Part shown: positions 16,800 through 26,343 of the stretch, in pieces
How positions within the stretch are numbered: position 1 is the stretch's first letter
How the letters are laid out: each line of letters begins with the position of its first letter
Origin: Ignavibacteriales bacterium
GTDB lineage: Bacteria > Bacteroidota > Ignavibacteria > Ignavibacteriales > Ignavibacteriaceae
Assembly (NCBI GenBank): GCA_015709675.1
Contig: CP054182.1
Span: forward strand, 1,157,448-1,221,447
Direction: 5' to 3'
Length of the DNA stretch: 64,000 nucleotides
Made by a program: the position numbers and the translations under genes
Notes under the pieces: generated by a model
Seen by the model: the letters and a program-made list of their open reading frames with translations, nothing else
The model's database searches: none
What the model was told of the DNA's origin: nothing

Positions 16800-17723
16800 T
16801 CAGAGTATTCTCATCCCCATGCTTGAGGCAACCAGCTCAACCATCACTTCCGCGCTCTGGTTCCGGGTATCAAGGATAGGATTAACTTCAGAAATCTCAA
16901 GCGATGACATACATCCGCAGTCGGCAATGCTTTCCATAAGCAGATGCGCTTCACGGTAGCTTAAACCGCCGGGCACCGGAGTACCCACGCCGGGAGCCAC
17001 GCTTGGGTCAAGGGAATCGCAGTCGAATGATACGTGTATATGATCAACATTTTTATCAAAAAGGTCAAGCACGCGGTTAATAACCCGGTGAATGCCCAGT
17101 TTATCCACATCAGTCATGGTATATACCTGAATGCCTGCTTTCCTGATGTTTTCACGCTCTTCAAAATCAATGCTTCTGGCCCCGATGACCACACAGTGTT
17201 CCGGTTTCAGTTTGGGTGAAAAGCCGTAGAACTCCGTGAGAGAGGGGTGCCCGATTCCCAGTGATGCTGCCAGCGGCATGCCATGGATATTTCCTGAAGG
17301 GGAGGTCTGGTCGGTATTCATATCGGTATGGGCATCAATCCAGATAACACCGAGTTTTTTATTTTTCTTGCGGCAGTGGGCTGAGATTCCCGCCACAGTG
17401 CCGAGACCCATGGAGTGGTCCCCTCCGATGATCAGAGGAAAATGGTCTTTATCCAGAATAGACTCAACCTCACGGGCGAGGATTTCGCAGGTTTTAAGGA
17501 TTTCAGCCAGATATTTCAGTTTCGGATTTTCCAGCGCCTGTTCTTCGATATTCAAAATATCTATATCGCCCAGGTCATTTACCGTATAGCCGAGGTTCTC
17601 CAGTTTTTCATCAAGCAGGGCATAGCGGAGCGCTGAGGGGCCCATATCCACTCCCCGTCTTCCGGCACCCAGATCCATCGGGAACCCGATCAGGTCAATA
17701 ATCTTGCTTTGCGGTCTTTTCAT
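16800..17723 (-). CDS. rocF: Arginase
   Basis: Hydrolyses L-arginine to L-ornithine and urea in the cytoplasm using two Mn ions. Metal ligands are visible: GGDHS with His103, DAHTD with Asp130, His132 and Asp134, and FDCDSLDPS. The GNIHGMPLAA segment and the substrate-binding GTPVPGGL are those of arginase rather than agmatinase. At 307 residues it has the normal length. It is the first gene of a two-gene minus-strand unit with the membrane protein at 16277. Confidence 0.93.
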   Translation of the reverse strand: MKRPQSKIIDLIGFPMDLGAGRRGVDMGPSALRYALLDEKLENLGYTVNDLGDIDILNIEEQALENPKLKYLAEILKTCEILAREVESILDKDHFPLIIGGDHSMGLGTVAGISAHCRKKNKKLGVIWIDAHTDMNTDQTSPSGNIHGMPLAASLGIGHPSLTEFYGFSPKLKPEHCVVIGARSIDFEERENIRKAGIQVYTMTDVDKLGIHRVINRVLDLFDKNVDHIHVSFDCDSLDPSVAPGVGTPVPGGLSYREAHLLMESIADCGCMSSLEISEVNPILDTRNQSAEVMVELVASSMGMRIL

Positions 17724-17901
17724 CAGGTTTTTTCACATATTAGCGTATAAACAACTCTTTTCAGGGGGAGAAATGTTTCCTATCACCCTGAAAATCTGTA
17801 ATTTTCTCACTCAATATAAGAATTACATGCCAATCGTTTCCGGCAGATTGATTGCCCCGGCCGGAAAGAGGAAGCAGCAGTTGAAGCAGTAAGGAATTGC
17901 A

Positions 17902-19242
17902 ATGCAGGAACCCGTTATAAGTGTAGGAATTATTTCATCACAAAAAATCCGTTTTGAACTCCATGGCGGCTATATCATCCAGGGAAGGAATGAATGGCTG
18001 AGGGGTGCATATACAGCAGAGATAAAAGGGGGCAAAATTCTCATCAGAGGGGAAAAATTCAGCTCACAGTTTGATGATGAGGTATTGTTTGAACCTGATA
18101 CCTATAAAGATGATTCTTTTAAGCTGAAGGATGTTATCATCGGGGTTCAGTTTCACTGGGAAAGAAAAGAGACTGAGGCATTTCGCGGTACGCTGCGCAT
18201 TATTAAGGAAGGAGATAAGATAACAGCCATTAATCTGATCCGTCTGGAAGATTATCTGGTAAGCGTTATTTCATCTGAGATGAGTGCCAAAAGCAGTCTG
18301 GCTCTGCTGAAAGCGCATGCAGTTATTTCGCGAAGCTGGCTGATTGCACAGATTGAAAGAAGCAGAGCGGTGAAGGAGGGGAGCGAGTCCGCGGTAAGTA
18401 CCATTACTTCTGATAATGAGTTCATCCGGTGGTATGACAGGGAAGACCATCAGCATTATGATGTCTGCGCGGACGACCACTGCCAAAGATATCAGGGCAT
18501 AACAAAAATTTTTACAGAAGCTGCTCAGCAGGCAGTGGCAGAAACCCGCGGTCTTGCGCTCATGTACGGCGATACGGTATGTGATGCCCGCTTTTCAAAA
18601 TCATGCGGCGGTATATCCGAGGCTTTTGAAAATGTCTGGGGTAATAACCCGACCCCCTATCTGATACCTGTGATAGACTATAAGTTTGAACCCGACAATT
18701 ATGATATACGCTTCACGAATGAGCGGAACGCTGAGAAGTGGATAAAGGGAAATCCCCCGGCGTTTTGCAACACAACCGACGCAAAGATTCTTGCCCAGGT
18801 TCTGCTTGACTATGACCAGGAAACGCGCGACTTCTACCGGTGGAAGGTTGTATATAAACAAAAAGAACTGAGCGAGCTGATTAAAGCCAAAACCGGACAT
18901 GACTTCGGGGATATACTCGATCTTATTCCTGTTGAACGGGGTGCATCAGCACGATTGATAAAGATGAAAATAACCGGTTCGAAAAAAGAACTAATAATCG
19001 GGAAAGAACTTGAAATAAGGCGCGCGCTTTCAAAAAGCCATCTCTACAGTTCTGCGTTTATCATTGAGAAGGGACCGGAAAAAGATGGTGTGCCTTCTTC
19101 ATTCACTCTTACCGGGGCCGGATGGGGACATGGCGTGGGGCTGTGCCAGATAGGTGCTGCGGTGATGGCTGAGAAAGGTTTCCTCTTTGATGAAATTCTG
19201 CTTCACTACTACCGCAACGCACGGCTTAAGACGGTTTACTAA
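17902..19242 (+). CDS. SpoIID/LytB-domain protein (putative peptidoglycan glycosylase or amidase enhancer)
   Basis: A 446-residue protein with the SpoIID domain. Family features are DYLVSVISSEMSAKSSLALLKAHAVISRSW (residues ~115-145), the middle SKSCGGISEAFENVWG segment, and the C-terminal GAGWGHGVGLCQIGAAVMAEKG followed by ILLHYYRNA. In spore formers SpoIID is a lytic transglycosylase; in Gram-negative bacteria the role is unproven, and the likely substrate is denuded peptidoglycan. No classical signal peptide is seen with the ATG at 17902. The gene is alone, divergent from arginase. Confidence 0.87.
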   Translation: MQEPVISVGIISSQKIRFELHGGYIIQGRNEWLRGAYTAEIKGGKILIRGEKFSSQFDDEVLFEPDTYKDDSFKLKDVIIGVQFHWERKETEAFRGTLRIIKEGDKITAINLIRLEDYLVSVISSEMSAKSSLALLKAHAVISRSWLIAQIERSRAVKEGSESAVSTITSDNEFIRWYDREDHQHYDVCADDHCQRYQGITKIFTEAAQQAVAETRGLALMYGDTVCDARFSKSCGGISEAFENVWGNNPTPYLIPVIDYKFEPDNYDIRFTNERNAEKWIKGNPPAFCNTTDAKILAQVLLDYDQETRDFYRWKVVYKQKELSELIKAKTGHDFGDILDLIPVERGASARLIKMKITGSKKELIIGKELEIRRALSKSHLYSSAFIIEKGPEKDGVPSSFTLTGAGWGHGVGLCQIGAAVMAEKGFLFDEILLHYYRNARLKTVY

Positions 19243-19367
19243 ATAAAATTATTTTCCGTTCATCATCTTCCTTAACCTTTTATCTGAATGATACGGATTT
19301 TAAGGGGAAGAACCGCCATTTTTCCGAAACAGAAAATGACTCTTAATTTCTTTTCCAGGAGAAACCG

Positions 19368-20504
19368 ATGAAATACGTATTACTTTTATTATTGCTTTTA
19401 CTCACGCCTGTAACAGCTCAGGAAAATAATAAGGAAGATGAAAAACCTGCGTGCTCACATGCCTCGTTTGGAATTCCCTCTTCACAGTGGGGTCTCTCAT
19501 TCGGAAACTCAGAAAACTTTGCGGGAATCCGATTTAACTGGAAGGATTGTGAAGTAAAATCGGTTGCAGGAGTAAACATAACATTCTGGAAAGGAAAATA
19601 TTTCAAGAATCAGAATGTTGCTGGCATCTCACTTGGAACCTTTCCAACAGTTGCAACTAATACCGGAATCATGTTTGGTCTTGGCGGTTTTGTTGCATCG
19701 GAAAACGCGCTTGGCTTTAACTACGGAACAGCCGCCGCGGTTTCTGAGGGAGATATGACCGGCGTAAATCTTTCTCTGCTTGCAACAGTGGCTGAAGGGA
19801 AATTAACAGGAATTAACTTTGGAGGACTGGGAACCGTAAGCCAGCATGGCATAACCGGAATTAACTTTGGCGGACTTGGTCTGGTTACTCAGGGTGAGAT
19901 GACCGGAATAAACATCGGCGGGCTCGGCACTGTGTCTGAAGGAAGAATGCTTGGATTAAATTTTGGCGGCCTTGCTGCAGTCTCTGAGGGGGGTATGACC
20001 GGGATGAATATTGGCGGACTTGCCGTGGTTTCAAAGGGTAATCTCCTGGGCATCAATTTTTCACCGGTTGCGGTTGTATCAGGAAGCAATATACTCGGCC
20101 TGAATCTCGGCGGCATTGCGCTTGTTGCGGAGGATAATATACTTGGTCTTAACTTTGGCGGCGCAGCATTAGTGAGTGACGGGCATGTAATCCTTGGATT
20201 GAATGCAACTCTCGGCCAGATAAAAGCCACGAACACCGTGCTTGGTGTTAACTTTGCCGGATATAAACTTGAAGCAGAACATGCCGTTGGAATCAATGCG
20301 GCGGTATATACAATCAGCTCTGATAATGTAACCGGTGCGGCAGTTTCCGCATACAACAATATTGATAAAAGAATGACGGGACTTTCAATCGGGCTGTTTA
20401 ACTATGCGGCCGAACTGAACGGTGTGCAGATTGGCATTCTTAATATTGCAGGCAATAATCCGGGATGGGCAAAAATACTGCCGTTCATTAACGCGCACTT
20501 TTGA
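19368..20504 (+). CDS. Secreted glycine/asparagine-rich repeat protein
   Basis: A 378-residue protein with a signal peptide (MKYVLLLLLLLLTPVTAQ). Most of it is built of about 13 imperfect repeats of ~18 residues with the pattern G(I/L)NFGGL-xx-VS-xGxMTG, running from residue ~90 to ~290. The regular spacing suggests a solenoid or a repeated beta-hairpin sheet on the cell surface or in the outer membrane. The ending SIGLFNYAAELNGVQIGILNIA is reminiscent of a repeat seen in secreted proteins of Bacteroidota and spirochaetes. It has no T9SS tail. The function is unknown. Confidence 0.78.
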   Translation: MKYVLLLLLLLLTPVTAQENNKEDEKPACSHASFGIPSSQWGLSFGNSENFAGIRFNWKDCEVKSVAGVNITFWKGKYFKNQNVAGISLGTFPTVATNTGIMFGLGGFVASENALGFNYGTAAAVSEGDMTGVNLSLLATVAEGKLTGINFGGLGTVSQHGITGINFGGLGLVTQGEMTGINIGGLGTVSEGRMLGLNFGGLAAVSEGGMTGMNIGGLAVVSKGNLLGINFSPVAVVSGSNILGLNLGGIALVAEDNILGLNFGGAALVSDGHVILGLNATLGQIKATNTVLGVNFAGYKLEAEHAVGINAAVYTISSDNVTGAAVSAYNNIDKRMTGLSIGLFNYAAELNGVQIGILNIAGNNPGWAKILPFINAHF

Positions 20505-20505
20505 T

Positions 20506-20540
20506 AATTAGTAATGAGGAATTAGTAATTAGTAATAAGG
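20506..20540. repeat. Heptad array (5 units) directly after the repeat-protein gene
   Basis: AATTAGT, AATGAGG, AATTAGT, AATTAGT and AATAAGG follow the TGA stop codon (20502-20504) after one base. Every unit contains TAG, TGA or TAA. Confidence 0.85.
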
Positions 20541-20586
20541 AAGAATTAATTTATAACTTATATGTTACATTGTGGGAATTCGTACA

Positions 20587-20604
20587 GACAGATAACAATC
20601 TGTC
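20587..20604. repeat. Palindrome GACAGAT-AACA-ATCTGTC
   Basis: A perfect inverted repeat with a 4-base loop, preceded by GAATTCGTACA. A near-identical copy with the same left flank lies at 34810-34829. Confidence 0.8.
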
Positions 20605-20741
20605 TCCAAGTGCAAGTAGATATTAACGCAGAGTAAACTGCAAAGTTATAAATGCAATGTCCTTTGTTTTCCCGGATGTCATTATTGTCATTGATGTCTT
20701 TTAAGTCCTGGACGCCAAAAAACTGCAAGCGCGAGAATTCT

Positions 20742-20788
20742 TTAACGCAAAGTAAACAGAGTAAGGCGCAAAGTACCGCAGAGTTTTA
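20742..20788. repeat. Interspersed CGCAAAG/CGCAGAG repeat
   Basis: A stretch of about 45 bases (TAACGCAAAGTAAACAGAG, then TAAGGCGCAAAGTACCGCAG) recurs with few changes at 24187-24232. Related fragments lie at 20628-20650, 21490-21525, 24285-24365, 24415-24450 and 27368-27392. The 20541-20940 gap holds only such repeats and the palindrome at 20587. Confidence 0.8.
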
Positions 20789-21000
20789 AAGCGGCTTTTA
20801 CGCGCTCTCTGCTGTCCTTGCTGTTCTTTATTTCCTTGAGCCAGCAAAGAAACTTTTTAACTCAAAGTATTGCTTGACTTCTTCGAGATAGCTTTTTAGT
20901 TTAAGTCATTGAAATTAAAGAAATTACCTGCAGGAAAATTATCATACTGAACCTGACCGACAAACAAATACTCGAAATTGCTGAAAATCTTGAATCAGGC

Positions 21001-21381
21001 ATGAGGGTTTATTATAACCTCAAAACTGGTGAAATAAAATCAATTATTAATTTTGATACATGGGTTGGTGGTGATGAAGAACTCTGGAAAGAGGAACTGA
21101 ATGAGATTAATGAACACAGCGATGATTATCTTGAATTTGAGGGCTTTTCTTCTAATCAGTCTTTTCAAATAATGGTTGATTTTGCGGAGAGTATAAATGA
21201 GCCGCATTTGATGAATAAATTATTTAAGGCATTGGATAGACCAAAGCCCTTTCAAAACTTCAAATGGGAAATTGATAATTCGGTTGAATACCGGCAGATG
21301 TGGTTCGATTTCAAAAGAATACGTTTTATTGAGCGGGTGAAAGAGCAGATAGAAATGTATAACCTGAGATTAGATGAATAG
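21001..21381 (+). CDS. UPF0158 family protein
   Basis: Small acidic cytoplasmic protein matching UPF0158: RVYYNLKTGEIKSIINFD near the start, EFEGFSSNQSFQIMVDFAES, and a C-terminal KWEIDNSVEYRQMWFDFKRIRFIERVKEQ. The ATG at 21001 cuts off the usual family N-terminus. The frame continues upstream and encodes LNLTDKQILEIAENLESG, which looks like the missing part. Upstream of it there is no ATG, GTG or TTG before the stop at 20902; the candidate starts are ATA (20944) or CTG (20947), 8-11 bases after AGGA (20932-20935). Function is unknown. Confidence 0.8.
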   Translation: MRVYYNLKTGEIKSIINFDTWVGGDEELWKEELNEINEHSDDYLEFEGFSSNQSFQIMVDFAESINEPHLMNKLFKALDRPKPFQNFKWEIDNSVEYRQMWFDFKRIRFIERVKEQIEMYNLRLDE

Positions 21382-21563
21382 TATTGTTATGGAAAAGAGA
21401 GTAAAACAACCAGAATAATTACTAATGAGTATTTGGTAATGTCATTGCAGATTGGTTTGCTTGTTGTCTTTGAAGTCCTTAAGCGATTTTAACCCTCGCG
21501 CTAAGACGCCAAGCCGCAAAGAAGAGTTCTAACGAAGAGATTGTTCCTTCTTCTCTTCCTTTA

Positions 21564-21619
21564 CTAATTCCTAACTACTAATTCCTAACTACTAATTCCT
21601 AACTACTAATTCCTAATTC
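21564..21619. repeat. Heptad array (8 units), CTAATTC/CTAACTA
   Basis: Eight in-phase 7-base units alternate CTAATTC and CTAACTA, ending 77 bases before the next gene. The preceding part of this 315-base gap contains CGCTAAGACGCCAAGCCGCAAAG-type repeat DNA near 21499-21521 and no gene. Confidence 0.9.
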
Positions 21620-21696
21620 TCCCCTGTACATTGATTCGTTTTGTTTTTTTCAGATTAAGTCGTATTTTTCCCCGGCACATCTGAAGGAATAACGCC

Positions 21697-24180
21697 ATGG
21701 TCGTTAGAATAGTTCTCCTTTTGGTTCTCTCGGGGGCATTCCTTTTTGCTCAGAACCCAGTACTCCTCAGAGATACCTACCGAATCGGCTCAGATCAGCA
21801 GGATGCCCCGCTGGTTCAGTCCGATCCGCGCCTTTTTCACAATGATTCCGATGATTTTTTAGTCGCCTGGGAAGACCTCCGATTTGGGAGGCAGGATTAT
21901 TTCTTCCGCAGGGTTTCCTCCGATGGCACATTCTTAAGCGACCCCAAACCAATCAATGGCAACCGTGACATCCTCTTTTTACCGGGAAATCAGTTTATCG
22001 CGTTTTCCGGGCGATGGTCTCCCTATATGTTTGATGATAGTTATTATTCAGTGGCTGCCCAGCGCTATGTGAATGGCGAGCCGGTTGGCAGTGAAGTGCC
22101 GGTCAGCGGATACCCGACAAGCTGGTGCGGTACCGGCTGGATGGGGTTCAGTTATTCAGCGGCAGCTCTTTCAGACGGTTTTGTTGCGCACGTAGCAAAC
22201 AATGGTTATATACTACGGAGTAAGTTTACTCTTGACGCGGTTCCGGTGTATGAACATGTTGAAACGGGAATAATGGATGCAATTTATGTAACCTCAGCAA
22301 CCGGAACAGGCGGAGCTCCTGCTATTTTCTGGGTGCGTCAGCCATTTGATATGATGGGCACCGACCCGGAGCACCGCATCTATGCCCGCTTTTATGATGC
22401 GCAGGATAGTGTTTTGGCCGACTCGGTTCTGCTTTTCACTTTTAGCGGCTTATTGTATAATCTCTACGGTGCGGAAATTTCGGCCCCCATGTATATAAAA
22501 CCCGTTAATAATAATGCTTACCGGGTGATGTATTATTACCACGGAAAAATATATACTACTGTAGTCAGCCATAATGGCACAATCATTTCCGGTCCCGACT
22601 CACTTGCGGTTCCGGATATTTCCGCCGATGGCGATGGCTTCAGAGGAATAAGCATTTCAAATACCCGCGAGGGTTCGTTTGATGTAATTGTGACTACAAA
22701 TCAGCTTCAGAACGGACAGTACGGCTACCATGTATATAAATTTTTTACTGATAACAGCCCTGTTCAGACAAGTTCTTTTTATAGCACGGTGCGCCATGAT
22801 CTTACCAGATATACCGCGGTTTACTCTTCCGGAGAAATGTTTACTCCTTACACTGAATCACATGATGTGTTTGTGCGTGAGCTTCAGGGTTTTATACAGA
22901 CCAATAGCGTAAAGCTCTGTGATGACCCGCCTCAGAGCAATGAATCAAATAAATTTTTAATACCTCTCGGGCAAAGCGGAAGTTTTATTGCCGGATATCT
23001 TAATGAAAAGGGGATGTATGCAACAAGAGTGAACCGGACAAGTTCAGCAGCAGATACCATAAGTAACCCCCTGACCGGACCGCATCTGGGTGTGTTTAAG
23101 GATGGAACTCTGTTTAGCATCCGCACCGCAGCTCAGGGTGAAAATGTTGCGACTCTTGTGGATATATATAACTCTGATTTTGTGGTAACAAGTACTGACA
23201 GTATAAGGAGGCAGGATGGCTCGGTATTCCTTTCTGCCCATCCGGTCACCTTCAGAGAAAACAACAGCGGAGAGCTTGTTTATGCGGCAAATGATAACGG
23301 AACTCTGCGCGCGGGAAAAATGAGCCGCGGCTTTGTTATGCAAAGCAGCAGAACCATTGCAGATTCAGTGCCGCAGTGGAATCAGATTTCGCTGAACCAG
23401 GAACATGATGACTCATGGCTTATCCGTTGGGGTAATACGGGTGTGTTTACGGACAGCACTATGGCGGTTCGTGAAGGCCCGTTTACCAATGCCCAGGGTG
23501 TATACATGGGGCGCGATGTGGTTGTGTATATCTATCAGGCGTGGGGGTCTCCTGTGAATATGGCTAAAATGAAGGTTTCACTCCTCAGGACAGGTGCGGT
23601 CACTGATGTGCAGGTTGGCTATCCGGGACAAAACTTTCAGGTAGAAAAAGGAGACGGCTCATATTATCTGTTATACTATCGTGATACCGGCAATAATGTT
23701 GTTTGCCGTGCTTACAAAATGGACGGCACTCCGCTGAAAAATCCTGTGGTTTTAGCAAGTAATATAAATGAATTGCGGAACTTCCTTGTAACAGTCTCGG
23801 GAACATCACTCGGACTCACCTGGGCAGACCACTCAGGCATCACCTATGACATCTACGGCAGGATATTCCAGCTTTCAAGTATAACCAGAACTGATGAAAC
23901 TTCAGGAAATATTCCGGCTGAATATGTATTACATCAGAACTATCCCAACCCCTTTAATCCGGAGACGAAGATTACTTATTCTCTGGCTCATTCAGGAATG
24001 GTTGAGTTAAAAGTTTATGATGCACTTGGCCGGCTGGCAGGAGTAATTGAGTCGGGTGAAAAGCCGGCGGGAACTTATACGGTTACGTTTGACGGCAGTA
24101 AACTTGCAAGCGGTATATACTTTTGTGAAATGAAAGCGGGGGATTACAGAAGTGTGGTTAAAATGATACTTTTACGGTAG
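21697..24180 (+). CDS. Secreted T9SS cargo protein of unknown function
   Basis: An 827-residue exported protein: signal peptide (MVVRIVLLLVLSGAFLFAQ), a long beta-rich middle, and a type A T9SS sorting domain at about residues 745-827 (YVLHQNYPNPFNPETKITYS ... LASGIYFCEMKAGD). The middle has repeated short beta-blade-like stretches such as DDFLVAWEDLRFGRQDYFF, near the start, and LGLTWADHSGITYDIYGRIF, near the end, which resemble the blades of sequence-logged beta-propellers. No catalytic motif is recognised. It should be exported by Sec, passed through the outer membrane by the T9SS, and released or anchored. Confidence 0.82.
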   Translation: MVVRIVLLLVLSGAFLFAQNPVLLRDTYRIGSDQQDAPLVQSDPRLFHNDSDDFLVAWEDLRFGRQDYFFRRVSSDGTFLSDPKPINGNRDILFLPGNQFIAFSGRWSPYMFDDSYYSVAAQRYVNGEPVGSEVPVSGYPTSWCGTGWMGFSYSAAALSDGFVAHVANNGYILRSKFTLDAVPVYEHVETGIMDAIYVTSATGTGGAPAIFWVRQPFDMMGTDPEHRIYARFYDAQDSVLADSVLLFTFSGLLYNLYGAEISAPMYIKPVNNNAYRVMYYYHGKIYTTVVSHNGTIISGPDSLAVPDISADGDGFRGISISNTREGSFDVIVTTNQLQNGQYGYHVYKFFTDNSPVQTSSFYSTVRHDLTRYTAVYSSGEMFTPYTESHDVFVRELQGFIQTNSVKLCDDPPQSNESNKFLIPLGQSGSFIAGYLNEKGMYATRVNRTSSAADTISNPLTGPHLGVFKDGTLFSIRTAAQGENVATLVDIYNSDFVVTSTDSIRRQDGSVFLSAHPVTFRENNSGELVYAANDNGTLRAGKMSRGFVMQSSRTIADSVPQWNQISLNQEHDDSWLIRWGNTGVFTDSTMAVREGPFTNAQGVYMGRDVVVYIYQAWGSPVNMAKMKVSLLRTGAVTDVQVGYPGQNFQVEKGDGSYYLLYYRDTGNNVVCRAYKMDGTPLKNPVVLASNINELRNFLVTVSGTSLGLTWADHSGITYDIYGRIFQLSSITRTDETSGNIPAEYVLHQNYPNPFNPETKITYSLAHSGMVELKVYDALGRLAGVIESGEKPAGTYTVTFDGSKLASGIYFCEMKAGDYRSVVKMILLR

Positions 24181-24186
24181 TTTTTT

Positions 24187-24450
24187 AAACGCAGAGTAAG
24201 CAGAGTAAGACGCAAAGTACCGCAGAGTTTTTGAGTTAGCTTGGCTGTCTTTATTGTCTTTCAAGTCCTTGAGCGACCCGAACCTCGCGCAAAGGTGCTA
24301 AGACGCAAAGAAGATTCTTAACGCAGAGTTAGCAAAGTTGAGTGCAGAGTTACGCGGAGTAATCCACCGGCATCTCTGCTGTCGTTATTTTCCTTGGTGT
24401 CCTTTAAGTCCTTGAAAACCTCGCGCAGAGGCGCTAAGCTGCAAAGAATT
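24187..24450. repeat. Cluster of interspersed CGCAGAG / GCGCAAAGG repeats
   Basis: Three related blocks (24187-24232, 24285-24365, 24415-24450) are built from CGCAGAGTAAG, GACGCAAAGTACCGCAGAG and CCTCGCGCAAAGGTGCTAAGACG-like pieces, separated by TTTCAAGTCCTTGAG-type spacers. They fill most of the 405-base gap; I see no gene. Confidence 0.8.
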
Positions 24451-24585
24451 TTCTAAAACAGTACTAATTACTGCTTTTTGGTTACTGATTATTTCTCCCG
24501 TCCATCAAAAATTCACCCCAGTCTGAGTGAACATTTCTGTAAATTTAGATGTTGAAACATATAAATTCTGCTTCTTAAGGGCTTA

Positions 24586-26340
24586 ATGCAAAATCTTGCA
24601 ACTCTGAAAAAATACTTCCTCCGGTACCGGACCAAACTGGCTCTGGGGCTGATTTTCATCCTGATCTCAAATATGGGTACGGTTTACATCCCCATGATGA
24701 TAAAGGATGCAATAAATGAGCTGCAAAATGCCCCCGCTTATGATAATCTCTCCCGCTATGCCTGGATGATTGTCCTGTTTTCCCTAGGGGCAGGAATTTT
24801 CCGGTTTCTGATCAGGCAGACTATTATAGTGGTTTCGCGTGAAATTGAATATGACCTGCGGGGGGATTTCTGGGCCCACATCCAGAAACTGCCTCTCCGC
24901 TACTTCCAGAATAACTCCACCGGTAATCTGATGGCGCATGCCACCAGCGATATTAATGCAGTGCGGATGTTCATCGGTCCCGCGGTGATGTATTCAATAG
25001 ATACCTTTGTCCGGCTGGTGATTACCGTTATCCTCATGTTCAAGATAAGCGCCGCAATTACCCTTTACGCACTCATCCCCCTGCCGCTGCTTTCGGTGGT
25101 TGTGTATCTGGTGGGTAAGAAGATTCACCGCCGGTTCACCCTGATACAGGAAAAATTTTCTGAACTCACCACACGGGCACAGGAGAATTTCTCAGGGATT
25201 CGGGTGATTAAATCCTACGTCCGTGAAGAAAATGAAATCAAGGAATTTGACCGGCTCAGTCAGGAGTATCTCGAAAAGAATATGAGTCTGGTACGGGTTC
25301 AGGCGCTCTTTCAGCCGGTGCTTTTTTTGATAACAGGTGTATCTATTATAATAGTCATCTGGGCAGGCGGTACCATGGTGATTGATAAACAGCTCATGCT
25401 GGGGGATATTACCGCGCTGGTGATATATCTTGGTATTCTTATCTGGCCGATGATTGCTGTGGGATGGGTTATCAACATCATTCAGCAGGCCGAGGCAAGC
25501 ATGAAACGCCTGAATAAAATATTCGCAGAGCCTTACGAAATTGATGACTCTGATAAAACAGACAGCAGCATTACTGATATTAAGGGAGAGATTGAATTCC
25601 GCAATGTTTCATTCAGATATGCGGAATATCTGCCGGAGGTGCTGAGCAATATAAATATAAAAATTAAGCAGGGGCAGACTATTGCAATCATGGGGGGTAC
25701 AGGATCAGGCAAGACGACCATGATTCACCTTATATCACGGATGTATGATACCACATCAGGAGAGGTACTGATTGACGGCAGACCGGTGACTCAGATTCCG
25801 CTGGCGGTGCTGAGAAAGAATATGGGCATTGTTCCTCAGGAGACGTTCTTGTTTTCTGATTCAATCAGGAATAATCTGACTTACGGCCGTGATGAAGTGA
25901 GCGAAGAGAAAATGATGGCGGCAGCGCATATATCACGGTTTGATAAAGACGCGGAAGACTTCCCCGGCAGATATAATACTATGGTGGGAGAACGGGGTAT
26001 TACACTTTCCGGCGGGCAAAAGCAGCGGGCGGCATTAACACGTGCGCTGATTACCGACCCCTCAATACTTGTTCTGGATGATTCATTCTCAGCGGTTGAC
26101 ACAAACACCGAGGAAGAAATTTTAACCCGTCTGAAAACTTTTATGAAGGGAAGAACAAGTATTATCATCAGCCACCGCGTATCAACGGTAAAGGATGCAG
26201 ATATGATATTTGTTCTTGCTGCCGGAAAAATAGCCGAACAGGGCACGCACGATGAACTTATGACTATGAATGGAATTTATGCAGATATCTATTACAAGCA
26301 ATTGTTAGAAAAAGAAATAGAAGAATATAATGAGGAATAA
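24586..26340 (+). CDS. ABC exporter half-transporter with a degenerate ATP site
   Basis: A 584-residue type IV (B-family) ABC exporter subunit: six-helix membrane domain (residues ~18-300) and a nucleotide-binding domain (~335-575). Walker A is GGTGSGKTT and the signature is LSGGQKQR. The Walker B region reads ILVLDDSFSAVD, with Asp in place of the catalytic Glu. That change marks the degenerate site of heterodimeric exporters such as TM287/288 and BmrCD, so its partner is most likely the half-transporter at 27575. Substrate unknown; multidrug or lipid export is typical. The next gene starts 3 bases after its stop codon. Confidence 0.9.
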   Translation: MQNLATLKKYFLRYRTKLALGLIFILISNMGTVYIPMMIKDAINELQNAPAYDNLSRYAWMIVLFSLGAGIFRFLIRQTIIVVSREIEYDLRGDFWAHIQKLPLRYFQNNSTGNLMAHATSDINAVRMFIGPAVMYSIDTFVRLVITVILMFKISAAITLYALIPLPLLSVVVYLVGKKIHRRFTLIQEKFSELTTRAQENFSGIRVIKSYVREENEIKEFDRLSQEYLEKNMSLVRVQALFQPVLFLITGVSIIIVIWAGGTMVIDKQLMLGDITALVIYLGILIWPMIAVGWVINIIQQAEASMKRLNKIFAEPYEIDDSDKTDSSITDIKGEIEFRNVSFRYAEYLPEVLSNINIKIKQGQTIAIMGGTGSGKTTMIHLISRMYDTTSGEVLIDGRPVTQIPLAVLRKNMGIVPQETFLFSDSIRNNLTYGRDEVSEEKMMAAAHISRFDKDAEDFPGRYNTMVGERGITLSGGQKQRAALTRALITDPSILVLDDSFSAVDTNTEEEILTRLKTFMKGRTSIIISHRVSTVKDADMIFVLAAGKIAEQGTHDELMTMNGIYADIYYKQLLEKEIEEYNEE

Positions 26341-26343
26341 GCC

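Noticed and set aside
24181-24585. RNA gene in the repeat-rich gaps
   Set aside because: No tRNA cloverleaf, TTCGANNC arm or other RNA signature was found in any gap of the window.
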